NCBI GenBank assembly: GCA_030247855.1
Contig: JAPDRN010000002.1
Coordinates: forward strand, 806,001-870,000
Reading direction: 5' to 3'
From: Knufia peltigerae
Lineage: Eukaryota > Ascomycota > Eurotiomycetes > Chaetothyriales > Trichomeriaceae
DNA length: 64,000 nt
Shown here: positions 22,786-33,949 of the stretch, piece by piece
Position numbering within the stretch: position 1 is the first letter of the stretch
Layout of the letters: every line of letters begins with the position of its first letter
Notes under the pieces: generated by a model
Told to the model about the DNA's origin: nothing
The model's input: the letters and a program-made list of their open reading frames with translations, nothing else
The model's database searches: none
Translations under genes and position numbers: made by a program

Positions 22786-24902
22786 TCACTCTCCCCGATG
22801 ACCATTCATCAGGCCATCGAGAAGCAACTCGACCAACCTCAGCCTATCCTCTACATCTCTACTTTCTCGCCTCCAGTATCTCAACATCTCAATCACCTTT
22901 TCAATGGCATATCGCCACCTCTCCGGCAGCAACAATGTAAGTTTTTCGATCCGTGCGGCAGCGAGAAGAACAAAAGCACTTCTCGTACAAGACCTCAACA
23001 TCAACCACGTCCCATGGTGACGATATCGGAAGCCTTCTTCATTTTTCTCGATTCTCTCAACGCAGATCGTCAGGGCTTTTTGCACGAACGAGTCCATCAT
23101 CGGTTTGGGGATTGTTGCATCGTTTCTTTCCACTGCATCGTAATTGACCGCATACACGATGAAAGGCCAATACATCATCTCATAACAATCCAGCAAATGA
23201 CCCTTGAGGATAAATTTGAGCGAGTTGTGCAACCTACCATCTTCACCGTCGACTGTTGAGTCTAAATCGAGTGCTTGTGGCAGCGACCGAAGCCAGTCTG
23301 TGGCCTGCTGTTCGAAGCCGACAGTCGACTCGGCAATGGCCGCTAATGAGCTGGCGGCTTTTGTGTCATACACATAGTTCAATATTCTATTGCCCAGTCG
23401 CCTCAGTGCGATTTCGGCTAGGTAAAAGTACCAGACAATCTCCCTCTGAGACCGGAGGCCGTCTGGTGGCGAAGGGAAGAATGCCGGGTACGTCAGATCC
23501 CATATGGAAGTCTCGGACACATTGAGCTCGAGTCGAAGCTCGCTGAAAATAGTACTTTGAGTCAGCCATGATCGTCATCCTCAAATAGTGGTCGACTCAC
23601 AGCTCAGACTTGAAGCACGTCCAGTATATACTTTCACGCAGTCTCTGTTCGCCCTCCCTGTCGGCCTCAGGAGACTCCTTTTCGGTGTAGAATGCCTGAC
23701 AGCACGCAAGGGCCTGCACGAACATCTTCCAGGCTTCCATGGGACGTAATGTCGCCATCAAGTATACCCCAGCAAGAAAGAAGCATTGCGCTTCCAGAAC
23801 GCCAGTCTTGCACAATAACAACCCCATACGCTTTTGGGCCGCAGAGAAGAATGATTCAGCCTGCTTGAACTGAGGCGTAGTGCGGAACGCCGAAGCTTCT
23901 TGTTGATGGCCTCCATCGAATGGTCCCGCGATGGAGCCGTGAGCATAGATCAAGAGCTGTTTTTTGGTCAATTAGAAAATCAAGTGTTTGCGCAGAGAGG
24001 CAAAGCGCCGTACCAACAAGCATGACTGAGCATCCCAGCCAATTCCAATATATCTGGCATCACGCATGTACCGATGGACCTTGGCTTCCTCGAGAACAGG
24101 ATTATATATGAAGACATTGCTCATGAAGCGTGCCACAAGCGTCTCCTCCGCGACATGTTCATCAAATTCTGTATCCACGGACGGAATTAGAGGTACGGGT
24201 TGGTTACTGGAATTCAAAAGGCCTTTCAAATCGAGATTCGGGCTGAGGTCATCAAATATAGACCACGAGAGCACACCCTCGATGTTCATGTGGAAAGGAG
24301 CCGAATCTTTGGCCCGCTCGAGGCTCGGGGAATTTAGGGACTTTAGCCGTGATAAGGTGCCTCGAGCGTCTGTCTCGGCGATGCTTGTCGCAGCGGCTAC
24401 TGCAGCCTGGTGAACCTGGGCTCGATCATTGGTGCCTCCTCTCAGGAGTTCTTCGATGGTGTTGAGCTTGTCAAGTATTGCTAAACTCGCCGAATCGAAA
24501 CTAGTACCAGTCAGTATGATGGAACTCATGCCGCAGATCTCAGTCCCGGCCAACACAATGAACTTGACTCGTGCTGCAAATCTCCCGTATTGCTGGAACA
24601 TACGTGGAATTGTCCCCCTCGGCATATGTACACTCGGTACCAATCGACGAGCATGAAGAGCAAGTAGGTCGGGCATTGTTGCACTTTGTTCGCCTTATCC
24701 GGCACTTTTGACATGCTTGAATGGCTCTTTTCCGCGGATAAGTCGACTTGATCCGCGTAGCAGGGCGCTTTCGAGTCTCATTCCCTCCATGCTGCGCTTC
24801 GAGAACACTGTTGCTCGACTCCGGTAGATGTCCGGAAGGAAGGACAGTTGAGTCATAAGTCGGCTCGTTGGCATGCAGAATATTTCGAAGCGAGCTTTCC
24901 AT
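22786..24902 (-). CDS. Zn2Cys6 fungal transcription factor
   Basis: Four exons, 24604-24902, 24014-24500, 23601-23956 and 22786-23542, give 632 residues. A binuclear zinc cluster at Cys64, 67, 74, 81, 84 and 91 (ACQKCRIRRTKC then CSSCSSIGTEC) follows a basic stretch TYPRKRAIQ. The rest is a fungal-type middle-homology region (DARYIGIGWDAQSC, RRLRESIYWTCFKSELELRL-like block, LSVSET/YPAFFPSPP). It is a nuclear, DNA-binding regulator. The gene is divergent from the sugar permease at 25752 across 849 bp, an arrangement common for a regulator and its target transporter, so control of that permease is plausible but inferred. Confidence 0.9.
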
Positions 24903-25751
24903 ATCACCATACGATACGCTGATGGAGGGTCCGCTCCACCAGCAAGCACCACGGGGGCAAGATCTGGGGAAGAGATACGGGGGATGGAAGATGAAGTTGA
25001 TGGGGCGGAATGCCGGGATTGATAAAGTCGTGCCAGCAGCGGAGTGCTGGAAAGATGGTTCTGCGGTGGTGGCCGTAGGAGGTGGGGACGACGGCCGAAC
25101 GAACGACCAGGGCCTACTGCTCTAGCGACATACACATTGTTGGCACAGATTCTAGAAGACTTCCACGGCAGTACGTTGGAGCTTATTGTGACTAGTGGAC
25201 CTCGAACATGAATGCGGACTACGACATGCCATCTCCGATGGGAGTCGAATGTTTTCGAAAGAGTCTCCCAGAGCGTAGACTCTGGCGGTTTGTCTATGGG
25301 AGAAGATTAGTGACATCCGAGGCAGTTGACGATCTGTGGGTGGCATCATGAGATTTTGACCGCGTGGCCTGGACCGTCTGATGCAGGGGAGAAAGAGTCC
25401 ATTACCCCTGCTAGGGAGGTGGGAGGTGGCAGGATTCTAGGCGGGGTACAACGGACTCCCGACCCGGTCGAACGCCCACTGCAACCCAACACTTGTTCCT
25501 CACTACCCAGATCTTTGCCGTGGTGCCATTGCCCTTCATGGGTTCCCAGCGGAATGCCGGATATCGTCTTTTCCAGGAATTCCACGACGATGACTACGTC
25601 CTTGTATCTGGGGATGGTCACCGCTCTTTGATCACCATGAAGCTACGAAGTGGATGGGTTTGTGCAAGCATTTAAAGAGATCCATTTGTCCTCAAAGACC
25701 AGCAACGAAACGGGGTAAACCTCCTAACATAATAGTCATCTCTCACACGCA
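24903..25751. promoter_or_regulatory. divergent promoter region between regulator and sugar permease, 849 bp
   Basis: No gene seen. An inverted CGG-N4-CCG element at 25452-25461 (CGGACTCCCG) has the half-site arrangement bound by Zn2Cys6 dimers. It lies about 290 bp upstream of the permease ATG. Binding is inference only, since such short sites occur by chance. Confidence 0.3.
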
Positions 25752-27530
25752 ATGGAAAAGACAGTTGAAGTCTTCCACGATGTAACGACAAAACCAGGTG
25801 AGACGACCATGGTTGAGGATCTCGCTCCCAAAGTCGAACAAGCACGAGTGGCTGCCGAAGAGGAACATCAACTTTCGGTTTGGGATGCTCTGACCAAGAA
25901 CAAGGTCGTGGTGTTCTGGTGTGTTTTTTTCGCCTTCAGTGCTATCGGATGGTATGTTCCTGGTTTATCAAGAATCTTGGTCTGCACGCTTTACTTACAT
26001 GACACTACAGGGGATTTGATGCACAGGTCAATGGTGCCATGATCTCAGTACCACAGTTTCGCCTCACGTTCGGGTAAGTATGCTCCATGCAGTTCCTACA
26101 CTCGAGAGAGACAAGCCCACCCTAATCGCTTCTTCTACATAGGTACATCTACCAAGGTCAAGCAGTCATTCCGGCGAGTTGGCAAAGTGGCTTCAATAGC
26201 ATTTCCAGCGTCGGACAGTTCTTTGGTGGATTTGCCTGCTCGTGGCTTTCTGACCGCATCGGCCGCAAGAAGTCTCTTCTCATGGGTCTAGCCTTTGTGA
26301 CTGGCGGTATCTTCGGAGAGGTCTTTTCGAGCACTCGACCAGCCTTTCTCATCGGCAAATTGATCCTGGGTGTCGGACTAGGTTTCTACCTCACCATTGG
26401 ACCCTTGTACTGTTCCGAGGTGGCCCCGGTTGTCCTCCGTGGAATGATCACTGGAGGTATCAATTTCGCAATAGTCATTGGCCAACTTTTGTCCAACGCA
26501 GTCATCAAGGGATTTGGAGACAGAGATGACCGTTGGGCGTTTAGGGGGCCTTTTGCGGTGCAATTTCTGTTTGTTGGTGAGTGAGCAATAAAATTGCAAA
26601 GTCCTGACTTTGAAGGACGCTTACTGACCTTATAATTGATCAGCAATCCTTCTTGTGGGGGTATGGTTTGCTCCTGAATCCCCATGGCATTTCGTTCGAC
26701 ACGGTCAAATCGAGGATGCACGACGCTCGCTACAGCGCCTCCACGGCCACGATGTCGACGTCACCCCTAGACTTGCCATGATTGTCCGAACCGTCGAGGA
26801 AGACATGGAACTATCCAAATCCGCGAGATGGATCCAGTGCTTCCAAGGCACCAACCTTGTCCGCACCACGATTTCCGTCGGTGCCTTTGCTTGTCAACAC
26901 TTGTCCGGAATTGTGTTCGTCCTCGGCTTTTCGACCTACTTTTTCGAACTCGCGGGTATCCAAACCAGCCACGCGTTCGACTTGGGTGTTGGTGTTACGG
27001 CTTGCGGTGTCGTCGGCGTCATGATTTCTTGGATGGCCATCAACACTCTGGGTCGCAGGAAACTCTTCGTCTGGGGCATGATCGGCATGACGATTGTGCT
27101 TGTGCTCATGGGCATCCTCGACGTTGTCCACACCTCCGCCGCTCGCTGGGTCCAAGCGTCTTGCACCGTGGTGTACGCTCTCATTTACCAAATCACCATC
27201 GGATGCATTGCATTTGCACTCCTCGGCGAAGTTTCCACCCCTTCTCTCCGTGCAAAGACGGTCGGACTGGCCACCGCTTGCCAGGCTGTTTTTGGGACCG
27301 TCATGAACATCGTCGTACCGTATATGGTCAACCCGGACAAGGCGAACTTGAAAGGCAAGGTCGGATTTGTCTTTGGCGGTGCTTGCCTGCTTGGGACCAT
27401 ATGGAGCTACTTTTACATTCCCGAGCTCAAAGGTCGCACTTTCCAGGAGATTGATTATCTGTTTCATCATCGGGTCCCTCCTAGGAAAATGGGAAGTTAT
27501 GACCTCGATGAAGTTGAAGATGGTTTGTGA
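25752..27530 (+). CDS. MFS sugar transporter (alpha-glucoside/maltose permease-like)
   Basis: Four exons, 25752-25951, 26011-26073, 26143-26576 and 26644-27530, give 527 residues. The 12-TM sugar porter signatures are present: GWGFDAQVNGAMISVPQF in TM1, DRIGRKKSLL after TM2, PESPWHFVRHGQIEDARRSL after TM6, LGRRKLF in the second half and the terminal PELKGRTFQEIDYLF. The spacing and the long N-terminal tail resemble Mal/alpha-glucoside H+ symporters more than hexose facilitators. Expected in the plasma membrane. The first exons are short, and the 63-nt second exon covers TM1. Divergent regulator upstream; structured element and F-box-like gene downstream. Confidence 0.92.
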
Positions 27531-27714
27531 TGATAGCATGATAAGGATAGGGCGATGGTGATGGTGGTTGTTATTGGAAATGCATTCACTCTCGGATACT
27601 AGGACTTCCTTACCATTTGAGATACTGCCGTCACCTTCGTCACTACATTCACTACCTTCACCTCTCCCTCCAAAAAAGAACAAAAAAATCCTGATCCTGC
27701 AGGAAAAACAAAAA

Positions 27715-27875
27715 GTTTGGAGATTCGAACCTCCCGGCTTCTGATACTTATCCCGACTATGAACCCTTCATACCTTCTATGACAGAAGATACTACAGTAG
27801 TCATGGAAACCCAGCCGACTCCCAAGTTTAATCCACTGAAGCGTAGGTTTCCAAGGATAAGCCCAACCTCCAAAC
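27715..27875 (-). ncRNA. candidate structured ncRNA with five compatible helices
   Basis: Five perfect complementary pairs nest without crossing: 27715-27722 with 27868-27875 (GTTTGGAG/CTCCAAAC), 27747-27753 with 27855-27861 (CTTATCC/GGATAAG), 27805-27811 with 27846-27852 (GGAAACC/GGTTTCC), 27755-27759 with 27798-27802 (GACTA/TAGTC) and hairpin 27774-27778 with 27784-27788 (CTTCT/AGAAG). Together they form a closed stem opening into a three-way junction. On the minus strand the outer helix is followed at once by two T5 runs (27714-27710, 27708-27704), as in RNA polymerase III genes. A box A-like TGGTCTAATTGG (27886-27875) and box B-like GGTTCGAATCT (27731-27721) are also present. The strand is chosen on those signals. 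It does not fold as a canonical tRNA and matches no RNA family I recognise. A small inverted-repeat transposon is the main alternative. Confidence 0.4.
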
Positions 27876-27965
27876 CAATTAGACCAAAGAGTCGCACTTC
27901 GACGTGGTGAGTCTTGAATTAGTGGCCATCAAGGCGGCTTCTTTGTTGGGTGAAGATTCACTTCT

Positions 27966-28012
27966 TTATATATATATAGATATACTCCGTATATATATAC
28001 ATATATAGCATA
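27966..28012. repeat. TA-rich low-complexity tract
   Basis: Alternating TATATA runs interrupted by TATACTCCGTATA (27981-27993), a member of the intergenic TACGGAGTA motif class. Confidence 0.8.
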
Positions 28013-28175
28013 TAAATGTAAGGCTGATGATGTAACCGCGGCGCTAAATTCTTGCCTCGTCTGATTGTAACTTGTAAGCGCTGCCATCATTTCACGTTCA
28101 ACCTGATTTCTCTTTTCCCTCCCACGATAACATGAACGAGAGAAGAAACGAGAAAGAACCGAAAAGAGAAGTAAA

Positions 28176-29604
28176 ATGTCCTCAAGCTCCTTTCTCGAAA
28201 GCCTTCCACTAGAGCTGATACAACAGATCCTTTGTTTCCTACCTGATATTTCTTCTCTACTGTCAGCGGTCCTAGCCTCGTCCAAGGTGTACGCTGCATT
28301 CATCCAAGTCCAAGTGTCAATAACTTCACGGGTTGTCAGGAATCTCATCCATGAGGATGTACTTCCCGAGGCAGTTGCGGCTTGGAAGTCCTCTTGTTTG
28401 GTGGCTCCATTTACCAGGAGCAACATTGAAGACTTTGTAAATGACCAACTGCGATCTCGACAAGATCCAGCACTATTGTCATGGACCCTGTCTCAAGCTC
28501 TGCAACTCGGTCATCTTCAACGCCATGTCGCGCATCTCAGTCTGGACTTTGCCTCACACTGTTCTGAAAATCCGGTGACAGAAGTCGACGTGAAACTCTT
28601 CTGGGAAGGATTCCCCACGCCCACCGAGATTCGTCGCATACAACGTACGCTTTATCGGTTCGAGATATACTGCAACCTGTTCAGGGCCCGGAAAAAACCT
28701 CCCGCCGCCGCCTTCGACGTCGACGAGCATAGGACGGTCTTCTTCTCCAAGTTTTCGCCTTGGGAGAATGAGCAGTTGGGTTGCATACATGATTATCTTT
28801 TCCACAAGGCGTCTCCAGGTTGGTCGGGCCGATCCATTCAATTGACTCATAGCCTTGTATTGATCCTCACAAGGCTAACAGTGACGACCAGTTTTTATCG
28901 AGATCACGGAACACGACGTGACCTGGGGCGCGACAGGAATTCAAGACGCACACGAATTGGACTCTCCTTACATACAGCACATCTTGTCCTTGGGGTTGGC
29001 AAAGCTTCACGCCATAGCTGTCGCAAAGACTTACGATGAAAGGCGTCGATTGTTCTATACACCTTATCCCGCAGCTAACACGGAATTCCTACGTGAAGGG
29101 CTAATTCTTGCCAACGAGCGGTTCGATGGGGTTCAACTCTCCGAATACCATGACCGACATGGCGGTGAAGGGCGCGCCGAACACCTTTTTGCACTCTTCT
29201 TTCGTGAACCAGACACAGGCCCCTCCGAGGCATGGAGTTGGGCACATCAGCGTGAGACCAGGGCAGCTTTTGTCTATTCCAAAGGAACAAAAGGGCTGCG
29301 TGAGCGAGGCTATGTTTTCTGGGATCGTTCTCGACTAGAGACTTGGCCGGTTTTCCAATCGCCTTGGGTGTCACCCTATCGTTACTACGAAATCGAGGAG
29401 GTCCGGACAGGGCCTTATCGGGAGAAGTGCCCGAGGAGAGCTCAAATATACGCTCTGGGTGGTAGGGGTTGGTGGAGCCCGAGCGATGAGACCAAGGTCA
29501 TATACCCGCCGGGACAAAGTCCGCCTCCGGTGCCTCATCAAGGCAAAGGGAAGACGTCTCAACAGCCGGCGGACGATTTTCAGCGCGAAAGGGGGTATAT
29601 CTGA
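28176..29604 (+). CDS. F-box-like protein of unknown function
   Basis: Two exons (28176-28818, 28892-29604) encode 451 residues. The intron has a GTTGGT donor and joins in frame to VFIEITEHDVTW. Residues 6-45 (LESLPLELIQQILCFLPDI, then LASSKVYAAF) look like an F-box, which would bind Skp1 and make the protein a substrate receptor of an SCF ubiquitin ligase. The remainder has no repeat or motif I recognise, but has the aromatic-rich composition of the large fungal F-box family (FYTPYPAANTEFLREG, GYVFWDRSRLETW). Substrate unknown. Upstream of the convergent sugar permease. Confidence 0.75.
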
Positions 29605-29944
29605 AAACATGTATCTATCTCGCTTTTAGAAATCAAACAATGGCATTACCTTGGCGAACTCACGTCAAGTATTTGCTAAAGGGGTGCGCATTTTCAGCCC
29701 AGTCTAGATTTTGGTCCTCGTATAGAGATCACTCTCTACCAAGACCTTTTATCCGGGGACAGCAACTTTGTCACCTTCTTCGGTTTTCAAAATTGTGTTC
29801 CGCGCGTGTCTATATATACATATATGTGTATCCAATTTCTTAATACTACCCAAGACGACTGCTGAGCTATGAACAGCCAGACCCAACCCCGATTACCATC
29901 CGTTTCTTCCCACCAAACCCCGAAACGTCACGACACATGTCATC
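29605..29944. other. intergenic, 340 bp between convergent genes
   Basis: 3' flanks of the F-box-like gene and the second permease. A TATATA stretch lies near 29811-29825; nothing else seen. Confidence 0.6.
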
Positions 29945-31881
29945 TCACACATCCTCCTTCTCCTCGTATTCGACATTGTCAAGTTTGACGGCGTCTCCGT
30001 GGTTGCGTGGATCGTGTACCATTCTCGCCGCGAGTGCCGAATCTCGGATATCCGGTTTCGCAAAGATGAGGTCGATTTCTTCCAAAGTCTTTCCTGTGGT
30101 CTATAGTTTTGCAGTAAGCAGTCAGCATCGGAATTCTCTCCGTCCCGGGCGTGATGGGCAAAATGTTTCAAACTTACCTCTGGGCATAGATAGTACACAA
30201 ATGGAACGGCGACCGCGCAAGACAGCAACATCCAGATCCAAATCTTCCAACCGACGTTTTGCAAGGCGATACCACCCGCGAACACCGTGATGAAACTGAA
30301 CAGCCATTCGCCGAATGCACCAGCTGCGCCACCGAGATGTCGAAGTTTGAGTGGTGCGATCTGCAACATCTCGCGTCAGTACATACGGGGCCACACAGGG
30401 GGCAGTAAAAGAAAGAAGAAGAAAAAAAAAACTTACTTCGGGACCATATAACCAGGGGACACCAATCCATCCATACCTGAAGTTTGCAATCATTCCAGTC
30501 AGTATTTGTCTCTTCAATAGACGTGTGCTTCTTGTAACACTCTTCCATGGTGTGGGACGAGGGAGAGAAAAAGCGAGAAAAAGCACCAAAAAAAAACTCA
30601 CCCAAAGACAAAATTATAAATGACAATCATCGCCACGGCGGTCCACTGCATGGCTATCGAAGGGTTCGGGAGACCGATCATGATGACAAAGATGAGCATA
30701 CATATCGTCAAGACGACGGCCGACCAGATCATGACCTTACGCCGGCCGATGCGTTCGATCGTCGGTGGAAGGAAATAGGTCCCCGCGGCGAACCCGGTGT
30801 TCATGACGGCCGCGAGTAGTTGGGACAAAAAGTCCGACAGGCCAACTTGAGAAAAGATGACGGTCGAGTAGTACACGGACAGGTTGATTCCTGGCGTCAC
30901 GTAGGTCAGTCAATCATCCTCGGGAGAGTGTGGCGACAAAGCGTGGGGACGTGGAGAGCATACCCATCATCTGTTGCAAGGACAAAATCATGAACGAGAT
31001 CCTGATTCTACGACCCGCTCTCAAGTCACTCCGGTCCCAAAGCAAGTCGATCGGGTTGAACTTGTGTTCGTCCTCCTCTTCCAGCTTGATCGAGGCCAGG
31101 ATCTCGTCCCTCATGGCCTGAACGCGCGGGTCGTCTCGAGGTCGATCGTGGAGCCTCTCGATGACATCGTCGCCCTCGGCCTCCCGGCCCTTGGCGTAGT
31201 ACCAACGGGGGGTGTCGGGGAGGAACCACATGCCCACGATCGAGATGGTGGCGAAGGCGGCCTGGAAGGCGATGGGGAACCTCCAAGACACCTGGTTCGT
31301 CATGCGCGTGAAGCCGAAGTCCATCCAGTACGCGAGCGCGACCCCGGAAATGAGCCAGACGCACTGGACGGCGACCTCGGGCCCGCGTTCTTTGGAGTCG
31401 ATGCTCATCTCGGCCATGTAGGTCGGCACGGAGCAGGAGATGAAACCGATACCGAAGCCACAGAGCACACGGCCGATGATGATCTGGGGGACAGACCACG
31501 CCGAGGCCTGGATGCTGGCGCCGACGATGACGAACGCGTCCCCCATCAAGATGCAACCCCGTCGGCCGAGGGGCATGCCGAGCATCGTCACGGCCAGGGA
31601 ACAGACCGCCGCCGCCAGGGTGTACGAGGACGCAATCATGGGAATCACGTAGGTGCCGGTCGGATGGTGCATCGCTTCGAGGAAAGGTTTCGTGGTCTGC
31701 ACGCCGCCGAGGACGCCGGCATCGTACCCGTACATGCAAAAGGACTAGATTTTCCACACCATATCGTGAGTATGGATCGAGACTGAGAAAAGAATGAAAA
31801 CGGTCAAGTACTTACGAGCGAGCAGCACACGCTCATCACCCGGTAAAGGGTCCGCCCCCGAAGTTCTTTGAGGAACCTCAT
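29945..31881 (-). CDS. MFS sugar transporter (hexose/polyol permease-like)
   Basis: Six exons, 31816-31881, 30964-31744, 30602-30890, 30437-30476, 30178-30360 and 29945-30100, give 504 residues. Sugar porter motifs: FCMYGYDAGVLGGV (TM1), GMPLGRRGCILMGD (TM2-3 loop), RVLCGFGIGF, PDTPRWYYAKGREAEGDDVI after TM6, LQQMMGINLSVYYS (TM7 QQ motif), ERIGRRKVMI, and the terminal PETTGKTLEEIDLIF. The fourth exon is only 40 nt and carries part of the GWIGVPWLYGPE segment of TM10. The third intron is long (125 nt) with a pyrimidine-rich start. The leader is very short, so TM1 begins almost at once. It is distinct from the first permease in motif set. Substrate not readable. Confidence 0.93.
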
Positions 31882-32676
31882 GGTGACGCAAGAGACTAAA
31901 GGTGTACTGGAGGGATGACAATAGGAGAGGATGAAGTCCTGGGTGTAAGCTTGGGAGAGAGAGAAAAAAGAAAAGTAGAATCCTCTTGAAAGACCCAAGG
32001 ATACGGAACGAGCAAACAATGTGGTAGATCTGGAGATATATGTATGAATGACCTTGATACCATGGAGATTGCCCCAGGATCCCCTCCGTACATTCAAGGT
32101 AACCGGCTAAGTCGAAGCTGACGGTGGTATTTGATTGGAGTCCCGGGTAGAGAAGCAATATCCACCCCCACATCTTCACGGGTTTCGAATCCCGGGGGAG
32201 TCAATTCACCATATTTCCAGGGAGAGAAAAACTGGTGCTCCGAAGGCATAGGACCCGTAGCCTATTGGTTGTACGGCCGCCTTGATTGGAGAAAAGCACA
32301 ATTCCGGCGCCCCCTATTATCCCGTCATCACTGAGGCCATACTGTGCACGGTCCATTCTCGCATATTTGTGGAATTATTTTAGTGAGGAATCTGACAGTC
32401 GGCGGTGGCTTGTAAATAGTTCTGGGCCTCAGCTTTCTCAACCTCTTGTTTCTGAAGTTCACCCCAAGACGAAAGTTCGTTGAGACAATAGACACCGTGG
32501 TCCGTTTATGAAGAAGGGTCTGTTTCTGTGGAGATCGATCAAGAAGGCATACCCGAGGTTTACATTCTCCGAAATCAAACTAGTGCCGACGACAAAGTCC
32601 CTTTTTGAGCTGTTGCATTTTTGCCAACATATCGACAAACTCGACATCTTCACATTTTGGGGGTTTCTCGTGAGCC
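31882..32676. other. intergenic, 795 bp, divergent promoter of permease and dehydrogenase
   Basis: No gene. A GGTTTCGAATCCC stretch near 32190 resembles a tRNA T-arm but has an extra T and no companion arms. Divergent layout would permit shared control of the permease and the SDR. Confidence 0.5.
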
Positions 32677-33898
32677 ATGGAGATGCGCAATGTATTCATC
32701 GTGGGCAGAGGATTGTCCGGACGTGTGTGTCTAGGGACAAAGTGTCGAAGCCGACCGACATTTGGCCTGGGACAAGTTTCCAGAGCGTTTTCAACAACGC
32801 AAACGACGTGGGCCAGCGGGTTTGCTGAATCCCAGAGCAAGAAGGCTCCCGCGCACAAGGTGGAAGCTGACACCGAGAAGTTCAGAACACACTCTGTACA
32901 GGATCTGTTGTCGCTGAAGGGGAGGGTAACGGTCGTTACGGGTCAGGAATTCCCCAACTATGCCTTTTGCAAACCGTCGAACTCATTTTGATTACAGGAG
33001 GTGCACGTGGAATCGGTCTCGCCCTAGCCCGAGGCACTGCTGAGCTCGGCAGTGATGTCGCAGTACTTGACATCCTCGAGAAACCGAGCGATGCATTTCT
33101 CGATTTCCAAAAAGACCTTGGTGTCCGTGCAAAGTATTACAGGTGAAGCTGTTTCTCCATTAGAAGCGATCATGTGGTAACGGTACTGGCTTTAGAACGA
33201 GCGTGACCAATCCGGCGACGTTATCTCAGACTTTCGAACAAGTCATCGCAGATTTCGGCAGGATAGATAACTGGTGCGTTCGTGATGTCTGCGAGAATCC
33301 CTTGCTGATTGATTCTACTAGTGTAACTGCAGCTGGAATAGCGGTAGATAAGCCGTTTCTGGAAACCACAGCGGAAGAAGGGATGAAAGTTCTGGATGTG
33401 AATGTATGTAATCCCTCAGGCATTGTCATCGTTGTTGGAAATTGGGAAGGTCTAACACAACATCCCCAGGTCATGGGCACATATCTGAGTGCTCAATTGG
33501 CTGCGAAACAAATGCAGGCACAAAATTCAGGAGGCAGTATTGTCATGGTTGCCTCGGTTGCAGCGCGAGCCGCTCTGCCTTCCCAGCACCTGTCGATTTA
33601 TGGAGCTTCCAAAGGTGCCGTGAAAGGTCTTTGCAGACAGCTCTCGGTCGAGCTGAGTCCGTCGAATATTCGTGTCAATACGATATCACCTGGATATATT
33701 TCGACGGAGATGACGAATCGTCTAGCTGCGACAAATCCCACATTACTGTCTGTTTTCAATTCTGCCGCTCCACTTCAAAGGATAGGCGACAGGGCCGACC
33801 TGAAGACCGTGGTCGCATATCTGTGCAGCGATGCTGCGGCATATACCACTGGAACTGATATTCTTGTGACTGGAGGATTGCATGCTGGGCGGTTGTAG
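32677..33898 (+). CDS. short-chain dehydrogenase/reductase (polyol/sorbose reductase-like) with mitochondrial-type leader
   Basis: Five exons, 32677-32941, 32998-33142, 33196-33273, 33322-33403 and 33470-33898, encode 332 residues. The classical SDR core has TGGARGIG (88-95), cofactor-selecting Asp in AVLDILEK, catalytic Ser219, and YGASK with Tyr234/Lys238, followed by NTISPGYISTEM and a final DILVTGGLHAG. Asp after beta-2 suggests NAD(H). About 80 residues precede the core: the first 40 are Arg/Ser-rich with RAFSTT and no acidic residues after Glu2, typical of a mitochondrial presequence. Fungal homologues act on sugars or polyols such as arabinitol or sorbose. The first intron lies within the TGG of the dinucleotide-binding motif. 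Its stop is only 51 bp from the stop of the convergent regulator. Confidence 0.9.
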
Positions 33899-33949
33899 AT
33901 ATGTCCACTGTGAAGGCAGAACGTTGCGAATGCTTGAAAGTGTAATTGG

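Larger units (their letters stand above)
27531..28175. other. intergenic, 645 bp, with candidate structured RNA
   Basis: Holds the nested inverted-repeat element at 27715-27875 and an AT dinucleotide-rich tract at about 27966-28012. No protein-coding gene. Confidence 0.6.

Noticed and set aside
26811..27683. 290-codon minus-strand frame under the sugar permease
   Set aside because: Antisense shadow of a well-supported permease exon.
27715..27886. Reading the nested-helix element as an ordinary tRNA with a long intron
   Set aside because: The box B segment does not form a T-stem and the outer helix does not behave as an acceptor stem, so a tRNA call is not supported.
30974..31786. 270-codon plus-strand frame opposite the second sugar permease
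   Set aside because: His/Asp/Gly-rich antisense shadow of the GC-rich permease exon; no domain.
32181..32200. tRNA T-arm-like GGTTTCGAATCCC
   Set aside because: One extra T in the loop and no D-arm, anticodon arm or acceptor pairing nearby.
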